Assembly (NCBI GenBank): GCA_963725035.1
Contig: CAVRWX010000019.1
Span: 124,001-188,000 of the forward strand
Length of the DNA: 64,000 nucleotides
Source of the DNA: JALZKA01 sp963725035
GTDB taxonomy: Bacteria > Actinomycetota > Thermoleophilia > Solirubrobacterales > 70-9
Direction of reading: 5' to 3'
Shown one piece after another: positions 34,158-43,052 of the stretch; position 1 is the first letter of the stretch; every line of letters begins with the position of its first letter. The translations under genes and the position numbers were made by a program. The notes under the pieces were generated by a model. That model saw nothing but the letters and a program-made list of their open reading frames with translations, searched no databases and had not been told where the DNA came from.

Positions 34158-34604
34158 GTGATCCGGCGGGCGACTCCGCAGGACGCCCCGGCGGTCTCGG
34201 CGCTGGTCAACAGGGCGTATGAGCCTTGGGTGCCGATCGTTGGCGGCCGGCCGAGGCCGATGGACGACGACTACGAGGTGCGGCTGGCCGAGATGGAGAG
34301 TTGGGTCGACGTAGAGGACGGAACGGTTCGCGGTGTGATCCTGCTCGAGGAAGAGGGAGGCCGTCTGTGGGTCGACAACGTCTCCGTTGACCCGGATCAC
34401 CAGGGGGCGGGAATCGGCAAGGCGCTCCTCGAGCTCTCCCTGGAGAGGGGAGCCGCGCGGGGCTTTGACGAGGTTCACCTCTTCACACACGAGCTGATGG
34501 ACACCGACCGGGCCATCTACGAGCATCTCGGGTGGATCGAGTACGAGGAGGAAGCGCCGCTCGCCGACTTCTTCGTCTACTTCCGCAAACCGGTGAGCGC
34601 GTAA
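34158..34604 (+). CDS. GNAT-family N-acetyltransferase
   Basis: 148 aa from a GTG. The acetyl-CoA motif A is VDPDHQGAGIGKALLELSLERGAARG (Q/RxxGxG/A) and motif B YEHLGWIEY. Substrate unknown. Inserted between hom and thrC, genes usually adjacent, with the tandem repeat in front. It may simply be carried along in the amino-acid operon. Confidence 0.85.
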   Translation: MIRRATPQDAPAVSALVNRAYEPWVPIVGGRPRPMDDDYEVRLAEMESWVDVEDGTVRGVILLEEEGGRLWVDNVSVDPDHQGAGIGKALLELSLERGAARGFDEVHLFTHELMDTDRAIYEHLGWIEYEEEAPLADFFVYFRKPVSA

Positions 34605-34617
34605 GGTCCGCGAGGCC

Positions 34618-35652
34618 ATGCCAGCAGGACTGATCGAGCGCTACCGGGAGCACCTGCCACTCGAGGAAGGCGACCCCGTGGTGACCCTGAACGAGGGCTC
34701 GACGCCGCTGGTCGAGGCGCCCGTGATCTCGGAGCGGGTGGGCGCGCGGGTCTTCCTCAAGCTCGAGGGCGCCAACCCGACCGGCTCGTTCAAGGACCGC
34801 GGCATGACGGTCGCTGTCTCCCGCGCGGCCGGCCGAGGCGCTGAGGCCGTGATCTGCGCCTCCACCGGCAACACGGCTGCAAGTGCCGCCGCCTACGCGG
34901 CGCGGGCCGGGATGCGCGGCGCCGTCATCGTCCCCGAGGGCAAGATCGCGATCGGCAAGCTCGCCCAGGCGCTGATGCACGGCGCTCGCGTGATCGCGAT
35001 CCAAGGCAACTTCGACGACGCGCTCACCCTCGTCCGCGAGCTTGCGCAAAAACATCCGATCGAGCTCGTCAACTCGGTCAACCCATACCGAATTGAGGGG
35101 CAGAAGACCGCGGCCTTCGAGGTGATCGAGGAGCTAGGCGAGGCGCCGGGTGCTCTGGCGATCCCGGTCGGCAACGCCGGCAACATCACCGCGTGGTGGC
35201 GCGGCTTCGGAGAGCGCGAAGAGGCGCCCAGGCTCTACGGCTTCCAGGCTGCGGGCGCAGCGCCGCTGGTCAGCGGCAAGCCGGTCGCCAACCCCGAGAC
35301 GGTCGCGTCGGCGATCCGCATCGGCAACCCGGCCCGCTGGGAGGAGGCGATGACCGCCGTCACCCAGTCCCGCGGGCGCATCGCGGCCGTCACCGACGAG
35401 CAGATCCTCGACGCATACCGCCTCCTCGCCTCCCGCGAGGGAGTCTTCTGCGAGCCGGCTTCCGCCGCGTCGGTCGCCGGCATCCTGACCCACGGCCTGC
35501 AGGTGGTCGAGGGCGACTCGCCCCCCGAGTCGGTCGTCTGCGTTCTGACCGGCCACGGACTGAAGGACCCAGATACCGCGCTCGGCAAGGCGCCGGCCGT
35601 GGTGGGCTGCGAGAACGACCTCGGCGAGGTCGAGCGCGCCGTCTTCGACTGA
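34618..35652 (+). CDS. thrC: threonine synthase
   Basis: 344 aa. PLP lysine K59 in NPTGSFKDRGMT; phosphate-binding and substrate segments ASTGNTAASAAAYAARAG, GNAGNITAWW and ASREGVFCEPASAASVAG match the short actinobacterial threonine synthase. Converts O-phosphohomoserine to threonine. 13 nt after GNAT with a GAGG site; third biosynthetic gene of the lysA-hom-thrC unit. No homoserine kinase gene is in the window. Confidence 0.95.
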   Translation: MPAGLIERYREHLPLEEGDPVVTLNEGSTPLVEAPVISERVGARVFLKLEGANPTGSFKDRGMTVAVSRAAGRGAEAVICASTGNTAASAAAYAARAGMRGAVIVPEGKIAIGKLAQALMHGARVIAIQGNFDDALTLVRELAQKHPIELVNSVNPYRIEGQKTAAFEVIEELGEAPGALAIPVGNAGNITAWWRGFGEREEAPRLYGFQAAGAAPLVSGKPVANPETVASAIRIGNPARWEEAMTAVTQSRGRIAAVTDEQILDAYRLLASREGVFCEPASAASVAGILTHGLQVVEGDSPPESVVCVLTGHGLKDPDTALGKAPAVVGCENDLGEVERAVFD

Positions 35653-35716
35653 ACCGCGCGCGTTTCGGCACGGCGCGTTTCCCACGCGTGATGCGCCGTA
35701 GCCGACGATCAATCGG

Positions 35717-36346
35717 GTGTTTCGCCAGCTCGCGAGCCTTGTCGCTCCTCCGCTCTGCGCGGTGTGCGCCTCGGCCTGCGATCCCGCCGATTCCCTGTGC
35801 GCGGCCTGCGAGCGGAAGCTTGAGCGGCTTCCATCTGTGCGCTCCACCCTCCCCGGTGGGCTTGAGGTCATCAGCGCCGCTCGGTACGAAGGCGTCGCAC
35901 AGGAGCTCGTCCGGCGCCTGAAGTTCTCCTCGCGCCTTGCCCTCGCCGAGGTCGCGGCCGAGCGGATGGTTCGAGCGTGGGGTGCGACGCGGGAGGGCTG
36001 GCTGGTCCCGGTGCCTGCGGCTCCCGCGCGGGAGCGGGCACGCGGCTTCGACGACGCCGCGATCCTCGCCCGGCTCGTCGCGCGCAAGTGCACGTACGCC
36101 CGCGTCGCCGAGTGCCTCGCTCGAGACGACGGCCCGCGCCAGGTCCGTCGCACACGTAATGAGCGCACCGCTGACCCGCCGAGAGTCGCGGTCTTTGATG
36201 GGTCGTTCGTCCTGCCGGCAGGAAACATCTGGCTCGTGGACGACGTCGCGACGACGGGCGCGACGCTCGCCGCATGCGCCCGCGTGTTCACCGACCATGG
36301 CGCAGAGCGGATTCGCGCGCTCACGTTCGCCCGAGCGGACAATTGA
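35717..36346 (+). CDS. comF: ComF-family phosphoribosyltransferase-like protein
   Basis: 209 aa from a GTG. The N-terminal zinc-binding part has two CxxC-like pairs (PPLCAVCASACDPADSLCAACERK). The C-terminal half carries the PRPP loop WLVDDVATTGATLAACARVF. ComF proteins are linked to natural transformation in several bacteria, but many non-competent genomes keep them. Upstream of hpf, which commonly follows comF in Gram-positive genomes. Confidence 0.88.
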   Translation: MFRQLASLVAPPLCAVCASACDPADSLCAACERKLERLPSVRSTLPGGLEVISAARYEGVAQELVRRLKFSSRLALAEVAAERMVRAWGATREGWLVPVPAAPARERARGFDDAAILARLVARKCTYARVAECLARDDGPRQVRRTRNERTADPPRVAVFDGSFVLPAGNIWLVDDVATTGATLAACARVFTDHGAERIRALTFARADN

Positions 36347-36435
36347 GCGAACGAAATGCGGACGCAAAGGCCCCTTGCTAAATCTCGCAAGAGGCGTAGA
36401 GTCCAGAACGACTTAGAACAACCACCAACACCTGC

Positions 36436-36459
36436 TGCTTTCGCACCTAAAGGTGCTCA
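36436..36459 (+). promoter_or_regulatory. leader hairpin upstream of hpf, copy C
   Basis: TGCTTTCGC, stem GCACCT / AGGTGC with AA loop (36443-36456), TCA. It ends 27 nt before the hpf GTG, leaving the separate GAGGAGG ribosome binding site (36472-36478) outside the stem. Homology to copy A continues upstream to about 36417. A second CACCT at 36430 could pair with the same 3' arm as an alternative. Confidence 0.7.
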
Positions 36460-36485
36460 TCAAACGAAATGCGAGGAGGCTTGCC

Positions 36486-36833
36486 GTGAGGATCGAGGTC
36501 CGAGGTCGGAACACCGAGGTGACTCCAGAGCTCGAGGACGCAATCCGCAAGCGCTTCAAGAGGGTCGGCAAGCAGGTCTCCGAGCTTGCGACCCTGGACG
36601 TCGAGCTCACCGAGGAGAAGAACCCCCGCATCGCCGATAAATACGTCGCCGAGGCAACGCTACGTCTCAAGGGCACGACCATCCGCGCCAAGGAGGCGAG
36701 CCCCGAGATGCTCGGCTCGATCCACCAGCTCGCCGAAGACGTCCGCCGTCAGGTGAAGAAGAACCGCGAGCTCCGCCGCCACCGCCAGAAGTCCCGCCGC
36801 TTCTCGGCGAGGCTTCGCAACCGCGAGGCCTAG
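36486..36833 (+). CDS. hpf: ribosome hibernation-promoting factor (short form)
   Basis: 115 aa from a GTG with GAGGAGG 7 nt upstream. MRIEVRGRNTEVTPELEDAIRKRFKRVGKQV and the basic C-terminal helix (VRRQVKKNRELRRHRQKSRRFSARL) are the HPF/RaiA/YfiA fold that binds the 30S A/P site. It lacks the ~60-residue C-terminal dimerisation domain of long HPF. The frame open to 36453 would start inside the leader hairpin. Its 3' end overlaps nfo by 4 nt. Confidence 0.9.
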   Translation: MRIEVRGRNTEVTPELEDAIRKRFKRVGKQVSELATLDVELTEEKNPRIADKYVAEATLRLKGTTIRAKEASPEMLGSIHQLAEDVRRQVKKNRELRRHRQKSRRFSARLRNREA

Positions 36834-37612
36834 ACGCCCTCTAACGCTTCGCGCACGAAGGCCATGTCGGCCTTCAGCTTCTCGACCTCTCGAGGAGTCT
36901 CGACCACCGTGGGCGCGTTCGCTGCGGCGATCATGTGGCGGAGGTCGTCCAGGTCGATATGACCCTCGCCGATCGTCGTGTGGCGGTCGGCGCCGGTTCC
37001 CGCCTTGTCGCGCGAGTCGTTCACGTGCATCAGGTCGATGCCGCCGGTGATCTCGATCGCCCGCTCGACCGCGTCGGATAGGTCCTCGCCGGCGGCGTGG
37101 GCGTGGCACGTGTCGAAGCAGAAGCCGATCTCGTTCTTGGTCTTGGCAAGGCCGACCGCGTCCCAGAGCTTCGCGAGCGCGTCGAAGCGGCGAGCCACGG
37201 CGTTGTCGCCGCCCGCCGTGTTCTCGAGGTAGATCGGCACCTCGGACTCGACCTGTTCGAGCGTGCGCGTCCAGCGCGAGACACCCTCGTCGATCCCATC
37301 CTCCGCATGTCCCGGATGGACGACGACGGCGAGCGCGCCGATCTCCGCCGCCGCCTCGCACGTTTGTTTAAGGATCTTCCGCGATCCGTAGCGGATGTTC
37401 GGCTTGGGCGAGCAGACGTTGATCAGGTAGGGCGCGTGGACGTAGATGCCGAGGTCCGCGGCCTTGAGCTCCTCGGCGTCGTCTCGCGGCGGCGGTTTCT
37501 CCCAGCCCTGGGGGTTCGAGAGGAAGAGCTGAACCCGCTCGGCGCCGATCGACTCGGCCTCGGCGAGCGGGTCCTCGCCCCAGATGTGTGCGCCGATGGG
37601 AGGGATCGCCAT
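36830..37612 (-). CDS. nfo: endonuclease IV (AP endonuclease)
   Basis: 260 aa starting MAIPPIGAHIWGEDPLAEA. The three-metal barrel ligands appear in order: GAH, YVHAPYLIN, AVVVHPGHAEDG, YLENTAGGDN, GFCFDTCHAHAAGED, HVNDSRDKAGTGADRHTTIGEGHI and VETPRE. It cuts DNA 5' to abasic sites in base-excision repair. Convergent with hpf. The frame extended to 37873 overlaps secA antisense and is rejected. Confidence 0.94.
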   Translation of the reverse strand: MAIPPIGAHIWGEDPLAEAESIGAERVQLFLSNPQGWEKPPPRDDAEELKAADLGIYVHAPYLINVCSPKPNIRYGSRKILKQTCEAAAEIGALAVVVHPGHAEDGIDEGVSRWTRTLEQVESEVPIYLENTAGGDNAVARRFDALAKLWDAVGLAKTKNEIGFCFDTCHAHAAGEDLSDAVERAIEITGGIDLMHVNDSRDKAGTGADRHTTIGEGHIDLDDLRHMIAAANAPTVVETPREVEKLKADMAFVREALEGV

Positions 37613-37679
37613 ACGCGCCGAGGATATGAGCCTCCGCGCACGCTGAGGCGCGGCCCTCCGAGCGTTACCCTGAGTGGCA

Positions 37680-40535
37680 ATGCCAGGCAGAGGACTGATC
37701 GACCGCGCCCTCCGTGTCGGCGAGGGTAAGAAGCTCAAGGAGTTCGAGCAGACTGTCGGCCGCATCAACGAGATCGAGCCCGAGATGGAGCTCCTCGACG
37801 ATGACGAGCTGAAGACCGAGGCCGACGCGCTGCGCGAGCGCGGCGGGAACGGCGAGCCGCTCGAGTCGCTCATGCCCGAGGCGTTCGCGCTCTGCCGCGA
37901 GGCGGGTAAGCGAACGCTCGGCCAGCGTCACTACGACGTCCAGATGATCGGCGCGATGGTCCTTCACGACGGCGCGATCGCCGAGATGAAGACCGGCGAG
38001 GGCAAGACCCTCACCGCGACGCCTGCGATCTTCCTCAACTCACTCGCGGGAAGCTCGGTCCACCTCGTCACCGTGAACGACTACCTGGCCCGCCGCGACG
38101 CCACGTGGATGGCGCCGGTCCTGAACGCGCTCGGCGTGAACGTCGGCGTGATCCAGGCGATGATGCCGCCGCCTCAGCGCCGGCAGATGTACGCGGCCGG
38201 CGTCACCTACGGCACCAACTCGGAGTTCGGCTTCGACTATCTGCGCGACAACATGGCTTCCTCGCTCGAGGAGTGCGTCCAGCGCGACCATGTCTTCGGC
38301 ATCGTCGACGAGGTCGACAACATCCTCATCGACGAGGCGCGGACGCCGCTGATCATCTCGGGCCGGCCCGAGCAGGCCGCCGACACCTACTCCACCTTCG
38401 CCCGCCTCGCCAAGCAGATGGTCGGCGAGGAGGCCGTGACGAAGCTGAAGTCCCTCGGCGAGTCCCGCGACACCTCCGAGGCCGATCACGACTTCGAGTA
38501 CGACGAGAAGCACAAGACCGTCGCCCCCACCGAGGCCGGCGTCCACAAAGCCGAGCAGTTCCTCGGCGTCGAGAACCTCTACACGTCTGAGAACGGCACG
38601 CTGGTCAACCACCTGATCCAGTGCCTCAAGGCCGAGAAGCTCTACAAGAAGGACACCGACTACGCGGTCATCGACGGCCAGGTGATGATCATCGACGAGT
38701 TCACTGGCCGCATCCTGGAAGGCCGCCGCTGGTCTGAGGGCCTCCACCAGGCGATCGAGGCCAAGGAGGGCGTCCGCGTCCGTGAGGAGAACCAGACGCT
38801 CGCGACGATCACGCTCCAGAACTACTTCCGCCTCTACGACAAGCTCTCCGGCATGACGGGCACGGCGCTGACCGAGGCCCAGGAGTTCATGAAGATCTAC
38901 GAAATGCCGGTGGTCGAGATCCCGACCCACCGCCCGATGGTCCGCGACGACGCGAACGACCAGATCTACAAGACGAAAGCGGGCAAGTGGAAGGCGCTCG
39001 TCAACGAGATCAAGGAGCGCAACGAGGCGGGCCAGCCGATCCTGATCGGGACCATCTCGGTCGAGGTCTCAGAGATGCTCGGTGCCGAGTTCAAGCGCAA
39101 CGGGATCGACCACGTCGTCCTGAACGCAAAGCCCGAGCACGCGCAGCGCGAGGGCGAGACGATCTCGCAGGCGGGCCGCCTCGGTGCGGTGACGATCGCG
39201 ACGAACATGGCGGGCCGCGGCGTCGACATCAAGCTCGGTGGCGATCCCGACGCGATGGCGCAGGCCGCCGCTAGAAAGCAGGGCCTGAATCCCGGCGACG
39301 GGGCCTTTGACGAAGCGGTCGCGATCGAGTTGCCCGCGCTCAAGGAGCAGACCGAAGCCGAGGGCGACAAGGTCCGCGAGCTCGGCGGCCTCTACATCTG
39401 CGGCACCGAGCGCCACGAGTCGCGTCGCATCGACAACCAGCTTCGTGGCCGATCGGGGCGCCAGGGCGACCCCGGCGAGTCCCGCTTCTTCCTCTCGGCC
39501 GAGGACGACCTCGTCCGCCTCTTCGCGGGCGACCGTATCTACAAGATCCTCGACCGCCTGGGACCCGTCGATGAGCACGGTGAGGAGTACCCGCTCGAGG
39601 CGAAGATGCTCACCAAGCAGATCGAGGGCGCCCAGAAGAAGGTCGAGCAGCAGAACTTCCTGATCAGAAAGCGCGTCCTCGAGTACGACGACGTGATGAA
39701 CGAGCAGCGCCGCGTCGTCTACAAGTACCGGCGCGAGATCCTCGAGGGCCGCGACATGGCAGAGGTCGCCCGCGCCGAGGTCAGCTCAGTGCCCGACCGG
39801 CTCGTCCAGGAGTTCACGACCGCCGACGTTTTCGAGGAGTGGGACCTCGCTGGACTCCGCTCGCAGGCAGAGTCGATCTGGCCGCTTGAGGTCGACCTCG
39901 ACTCGCTCGATCCGTCGACCTCGACTCGCGAGGAGATCTCGGGGATGCTCTCCGACGACATCCTCTCCGCCTACGAGGCGCGAACAGAGGAGTTCGGCCA
40001 CGAGATGATGGGTTGGCTGGAGCGCCAGGTGCTCCTCCAGATCATCGACAACCGCTGGCGCGAGCACCTCTACGAGATGGACTACCTCCGCGAAGGAATT
40101 CACCTCCGCGGCTTCGCCCAGATCGATCCGCTCGTCGCCTACAAGAACGAGGGCTTCATGATGTTCGAGGAGCTCATGGCCTCGATCTGGCAGGAGTTCG
40201 CACGCGTGATCTTCCATGTCGAGGTGAACGTCGAGCCGAAGCAGCGCGAGGAGATGGAGCGCCGCCCGACCGCGCCACAGGACGTGAACTATTCGGGCGG
40301 CACCGAGGACGGCCAGCCTTCCGCGCTTCGCGACGCTGCTGCTCAGGCGGCAGCGCCCGCCGCCGCGGGGCAGACCGCGACCGCGCCCGCGAGGCCGGCC
40401 ACGCCCGAGAGCGTGACGTCCGGCAATGGCGAGAACCCCACCACGGTCGTCAAGTCCGAGAACGAGAAGCTCGGCCGCAACGATCCCTGCTGGTGCGGCT
40501 CCGGCAAGAAGTTCAAAAACTGCCACGGGGGCTGA
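37680..40535 (+). CDS. secA: preprotein translocase ATPase SecA
   Basis: 951 aa from the ATG at 37680 (a GTG two codons earlier is open). Walker A MKTGEGKTLTATP, DEAD-like DEVDNILIDEARTPLIISG, helicase motifs TNMAGRGVDIKLGG and DNQLRGRSGRQGDPGESRFFLS, then HWD/HSD regions and a C-terminal SEC-C zinc motif RNDPCWCGSGKKFKNCH. Drives Sec export at the membrane. Full length with no disruption. The last codons form one arm of repeat R2. Confidence 0.98.
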   Translation: MPGRGLIDRALRVGEGKKLKEFEQTVGRINEIEPEMELLDDDELKTEADALRERGGNGEPLESLMPEAFALCREAGKRTLGQRHYDVQMIGAMVLHDGAIAEMKTGEGKTLTATPAIFLNSLAGSSVHLVTVNDYLARRDATWMAPVLNALGVNVGVIQAMMPPPQRRQMYAAGVTYGTNSEFGFDYLRDNMASSLEECVQRDHVFGIVDEVDNILIDEARTPLIISGRPEQAADTYSTFARLAKQMVGEEAVTKLKSLGESRDTSEADHDFEYDEKHKTVAPTEAGVHKAEQFLGVENLYTSENGTLVNHLIQCLKAEKLYKKDTDYAVIDGQVMIIDEFTGRILEGRRWSEGLHQAIEAKEGVRVREENQTLATITLQNYFRLYDKLSGMTGTALTEAQEFMKIYEMPVVEIPTHRPMVRDDANDQIYKTKAGKWKALVNEIKERNEAGQPILIGTISVEVSEMLGAEFKRNGIDHVVLNAKPEHAQREGETISQAGRLGAVTIATNMAGRGVDIKLGGDPDAMAQAAARKQGLNPGDGAFDEAVAIELPALKEQTEAEGDKVRELGGLYICGTERHESRRIDNQLRGRSGRQGDPGESRFFLSAEDDLVRLFAGDRIYKILDRLGPVDEHGEEYPLEAKMLTKQIEGAQKKVEQQNFLIRKRVLEYDDVMNEQRRVVYKYRREILEGRDMAEVARAEVSSVPDRLVQEFTTADVFEEWDLAGLRSQAESIWPLEVDLDSLDPSTSTREEISGMLSDDILSAYEARTEEFGHEMMGWLERQVLLQIIDNRWREHLYEMDYLREGIHLRGFAQIDPLVAYKNEGFMMFEELMASIWQEFARVIFHVEVNVEPKQREEMERRPTAPQDVNYSGGTEDGQPSALRDAAAQAAAPAAAGQTATAPARPATPESVTSGNGENPTTVVKSENEKLGRNDPCWCGSGKKFKNCHGG

Positions 40536-40644
40536 GGGCGGCGCCTGGCGGTGTCCTCGGCCGACCGTCTCGCTCACTTGGGATTTACCCAAGCTCGCTT
40601 CGCCGGTCGGCCTGCGTCCTAGCCAGGCACCACCCTCAGCCCCC
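40527..40644. repeat. nested-hairpin repeat element, copy R2
   Basis: The outer 23-bp inverted repeat (40527-40549 with 40622-40644, two mismatches) includes the secA stop codon. Inside: GTCCTCGG, stem GGCCGACCG/CGGTCGGCC (40559-40567, 40604-40612), GCTCA, apical stem CTTGGG/CCCAAG with ATTTA loop (40577-40593), CTCGCTTCG, CCTGCGTCCT. Same unpaired blocks and order as R1 at 7645 with different stems. Three nt before the NTF2-like start. Confidence 0.72.
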
Positions 40645-40647
40645 GTC

Positions 40648-41034
40648 ATGAGCTCGAACATCGAAATCATCGAGCGTTTGGCCGCCGCTCTTCGCGCGCG
40701 CGATGAAGCGGCTGTGGCCGCGGAGCTTCATCCCGAGGTCGAAGCCATAGGGGCACGCGGCTTGAAGAAGGGAATCGCCGAGGTCGTTGCCTGGGCCAAG
40801 CCGTCGGTCGACGGTCACCTCGTCTCCTCGGTCGAGGTCGACGAGATCCGCGAGATCGCTGGCGAGTGGGTGGCGGTCGCCGCACGCCGGATCTGGTCGT
40901 GGGCCGAGACCGGCGACGTCGCCGAGGAGGAGCCGTTCGGCGTCCTCTACCGCGTCCGCGACGGCAAGGTCGTGAGCTGGAACCAGACCTACGGGTCGAT
41001 GACGGACGCGATCGACGCGATCCCCGCAGGGTAA
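40648..41034 (+). CDS. NTF2-like/SnoaL-type protein
   Basis: 128 aa, MSSNIEIIERLAAALRARDEAAVAAELHPEVEAIGARGLKKGIAEVVAWAKP...YRVRDGKVVSWNQTYGSMTDAIDA. The helix-then-sheet pattern and the final RVRDGKVVSWNQTY strand are the NTF2-like fold. A small ligand-binding or enzyme domain of unknown role. It starts just after the R2 hairpin, with no separate ribosome binding site visible. Confidence 0.75.
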   Translation: MSSNIEIIERLAAALRARDEAAVAAELHPEVEAIGARGLKKGIAEVVAWAKPSVDGHLVSSVEVDEIREIAGEWVAVAARRIWSWAETGDVAEEEPFGVLYRVRDGKVVSWNQTYGSMTDAIDAIPAG

Positions 41035-41057
41035 GTCCTCGCTAGTGTGCGGCCCAG

Positions 41058-41840
41058 ATGGGCGAGCGCTCTTCTTACGAGAATGGGACGTTCAACTGGG
41101 TCGAGCTCGGGATCGACGACCCGACAGCCGCCGGCAGGTTCTACACGGAGTTGCTCGGCTGGGAAGGCGAGAAGCTCGAGGGCGGGCACGGCGACTACAC
41201 CCTGTTCCGGCTCGGCGGCAAGAAGGTGGCCGCGGTGCTTCAGCGCGGTGAGAAGCAGCCCGTCAACGCCTGGAACTCGTACATCGCGGTCGACGACGTG
41301 GACGCGATGCGGCACGCGCCGCAGAGCTCGGCGCGACCGTGGCCGCCGGCCCCTTCGACATCCCTCAGGTAGCGAGGATTGCGTTCGTGCTTGACCCGAC
41401 CGGGGCTGCGGTTGGGCTGTGGGAGGCGCGTGGGCAGCTCGGCGCTGAGCTCGTGAACGACCGCGGCGCGCTACTGCATGAACCAGCTCAACGCCGCCAA
41501 CCCAGACGCGTGCCAGGGATTCCTCGAGATCCCTCTTCGGCTGGAGGGTCGAGGATCGATGGGCACCGACGAGATGCCGTACTGGGGCCTCTTCCGAGAC
41601 GACACGGAAGCGTCATGAACGCGACCGATGAGGCGGCTTCCGCACGATGCTAGGACGTCGCTCGCACTGGCTCGTCTACTTCACCGTCGAAGGCATCGAG
41701 GATTCGTCGACCGCGCGGGCAGGAGCTCGGCGGAGCCGTCGAGCTCGATCCGTTCGAGGTCGATGACGGGCGCATCGCCGCCGACTCACCGATCCTCGGC
41801 GCGCGACTTCGCGCATGTTCGAGGGCACGTCGACCCTTAG
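41058..41840 (+). pseudogene. two-domain VOC (glyoxalase/bleomycin-resistance) protein, decayed
   Basis: First VOC module intact: MGERSSYENGTFNWVELGIDDPTAAGRFYTELLGWEGEKL...VDDVDAM. After a -1 shift it continues AAELGATVAAGPFDIPQVARIAFVLDPTGAAVGLWEARGQLGAELVNDRGALLHEP, then further shifts yield YCMNQLNAANPDACQGF, GTDEMPYWGLFRD, HWLVYFTVEGIEDSSTAR, ELGGAVELDPFEVDDGRIAA and a final MFEG. At least five indels of both signs are needed over ~780 nt to restore a ~260-aa protein. That number and mixture argue for a true pseudogene, although a bad assembly patch is possible. Confidence 0.8.
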
Positions 41841-41875
41841 GGCAGCGCCGTGCGACGCGCCTATGCTTCGGCGCC

Positions 41876-42986
41876 ATGGCCGAGCCGACACAGGAACGCA
41901 CGATTGACGAGCGCGTCGGCGCGGCACGCGAGGGGCTGACCCTTCTCGCGGACTACCTTTGACCCCGCTTCGCTCGACGCGGAGATAGCCGAGCTCGAGG
42001 GGCAGATGCAGGCGCCCGGCTTCTGGGACGACCAGGAGACCGCGGCGAAGACCTCGGCGCAGCACGCCCGCGCGCAGAAGCGCCTCCAGGGCTTCCGCTC
42101 GCTCGAGACCGACATCGGCGACCTCGGCGACCTGCTCGAGATGGCCGCCGAGGACGAGGAGATCGCGTCCGAGCTCGACGCGCAGCTTGCCTCGGTCGAG
42201 CGTCGCCTTGCCGAGCTCGAGGAGGCCCGCCTCTTCAACGGCGAGTACGACGCGGGCGACGCCGTCGTGACGGTGCGCTCGGGCGCCGGCGGCACCGACT
42301 CCCAGGATTGGGCGGAGATGCTCCTCCGCATGTACCTGCGCTGGGCCGAGCGCCGCGGCTTCGAGGTCGAGATGGGGGAGGCGTCCGAGGGCGAGGAGGC
42401 GGGGCTCAAGTCAGCCACCTTCATCGCCAAGGGCGAGAACGCCTACGGCCTCTTCGGAGCCGAGCGCGGCGTCCACCGCCTGGTGCGCATCTCGCCGTTC
42501 GACTCCCAGTCGCGCCGCCACACCGCGTTCGCGCAGGTGGACGTGGGTCCGATGGTCGCCGACGAGGTCCAGGTCGAGATCGACGAGGAGGACCTGCGGG
42601 TCGATACCTACCGCGCGTCCGGCGCGGGCGGCCAGCACGTGAACAAGACCGACTCCGCCGTGCGCATCACCCACATCCCGACCGGCATCGTCGTGCAGTG
42701 CCAGAACGAGCGTTCGCAGCTCCAGAACCGCCAGACCGCCATGCGCTTCCTGCGGGCGAAGCTCCTCGAAGAGGAGGAGCGAAAGCGCGCGGAGACGCTG
42801 GCCGCCGAGCGCGGCGAGCAGAAGGCGGTCGAGTGGGGCTCGCAGATCCGCTCGTACACCCTTCACCCCACGCAGCGCGTGAAGGACCACCGCACCGGCT
42901 TCGAGATGGGCGACGCAGGCCGAGTGCTCGACGGCGACATCGACGGCTTCGTCCGCGAGTACCTCAACTACGCGGCCAAGAACTAG
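41876..42986 (+). CDS. prfB: peptide chain release factor 2, expressed by +1 programmed frameshift
   Basis: The ATG at 41876 opens 28 codons ending ...LLADYL then TGA (41960-41962). Skipping the T at 41960 continues GAC CCC GCT as DPASLDAEIAELEGQMQAPGFWDDQ for 342 more codons. This CTT-TGA-C site is the classical RF2 autoregulatory frameshift, not an error. The RF2 signatures SPFDSQSRRHTAF (stop recognition) and GAGGQHVNKTDSAVR (peptidyl hydrolysis) are present. Total about 369 aa. Recognises UGA/UAA. In many actinobacteria ftsE follows prfB; here it is 14.5 kb away. Confidence 0.96.
41957..41963 (+). other. RF2 programmed +1 frameshift site
   Basis: CTT TGA C. The in-frame UGA is the weak context read by RF2 itself; low RF2 lets the ribosome slip forward by one. 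The usual SD-like booster directly upstream is not evident; the nearest purine block, GAGGGG, is some 20 nt 5'. Confidence 0.92.
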
Positions 42987-43052
42987 CGCACGCGCAACGG
43001 CGCGCAGAAGCGGGAGCGCGTGGTGAAATCGGAGGGCGATGCGCCTCCCCCA

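Noticed and set aside
41957..41963. prfB frame break as a sequencing error or pseudogene
   Set aside because: CTT-TGA-C at this position is the known RF2 programmed frameshift and both parts match RF2.
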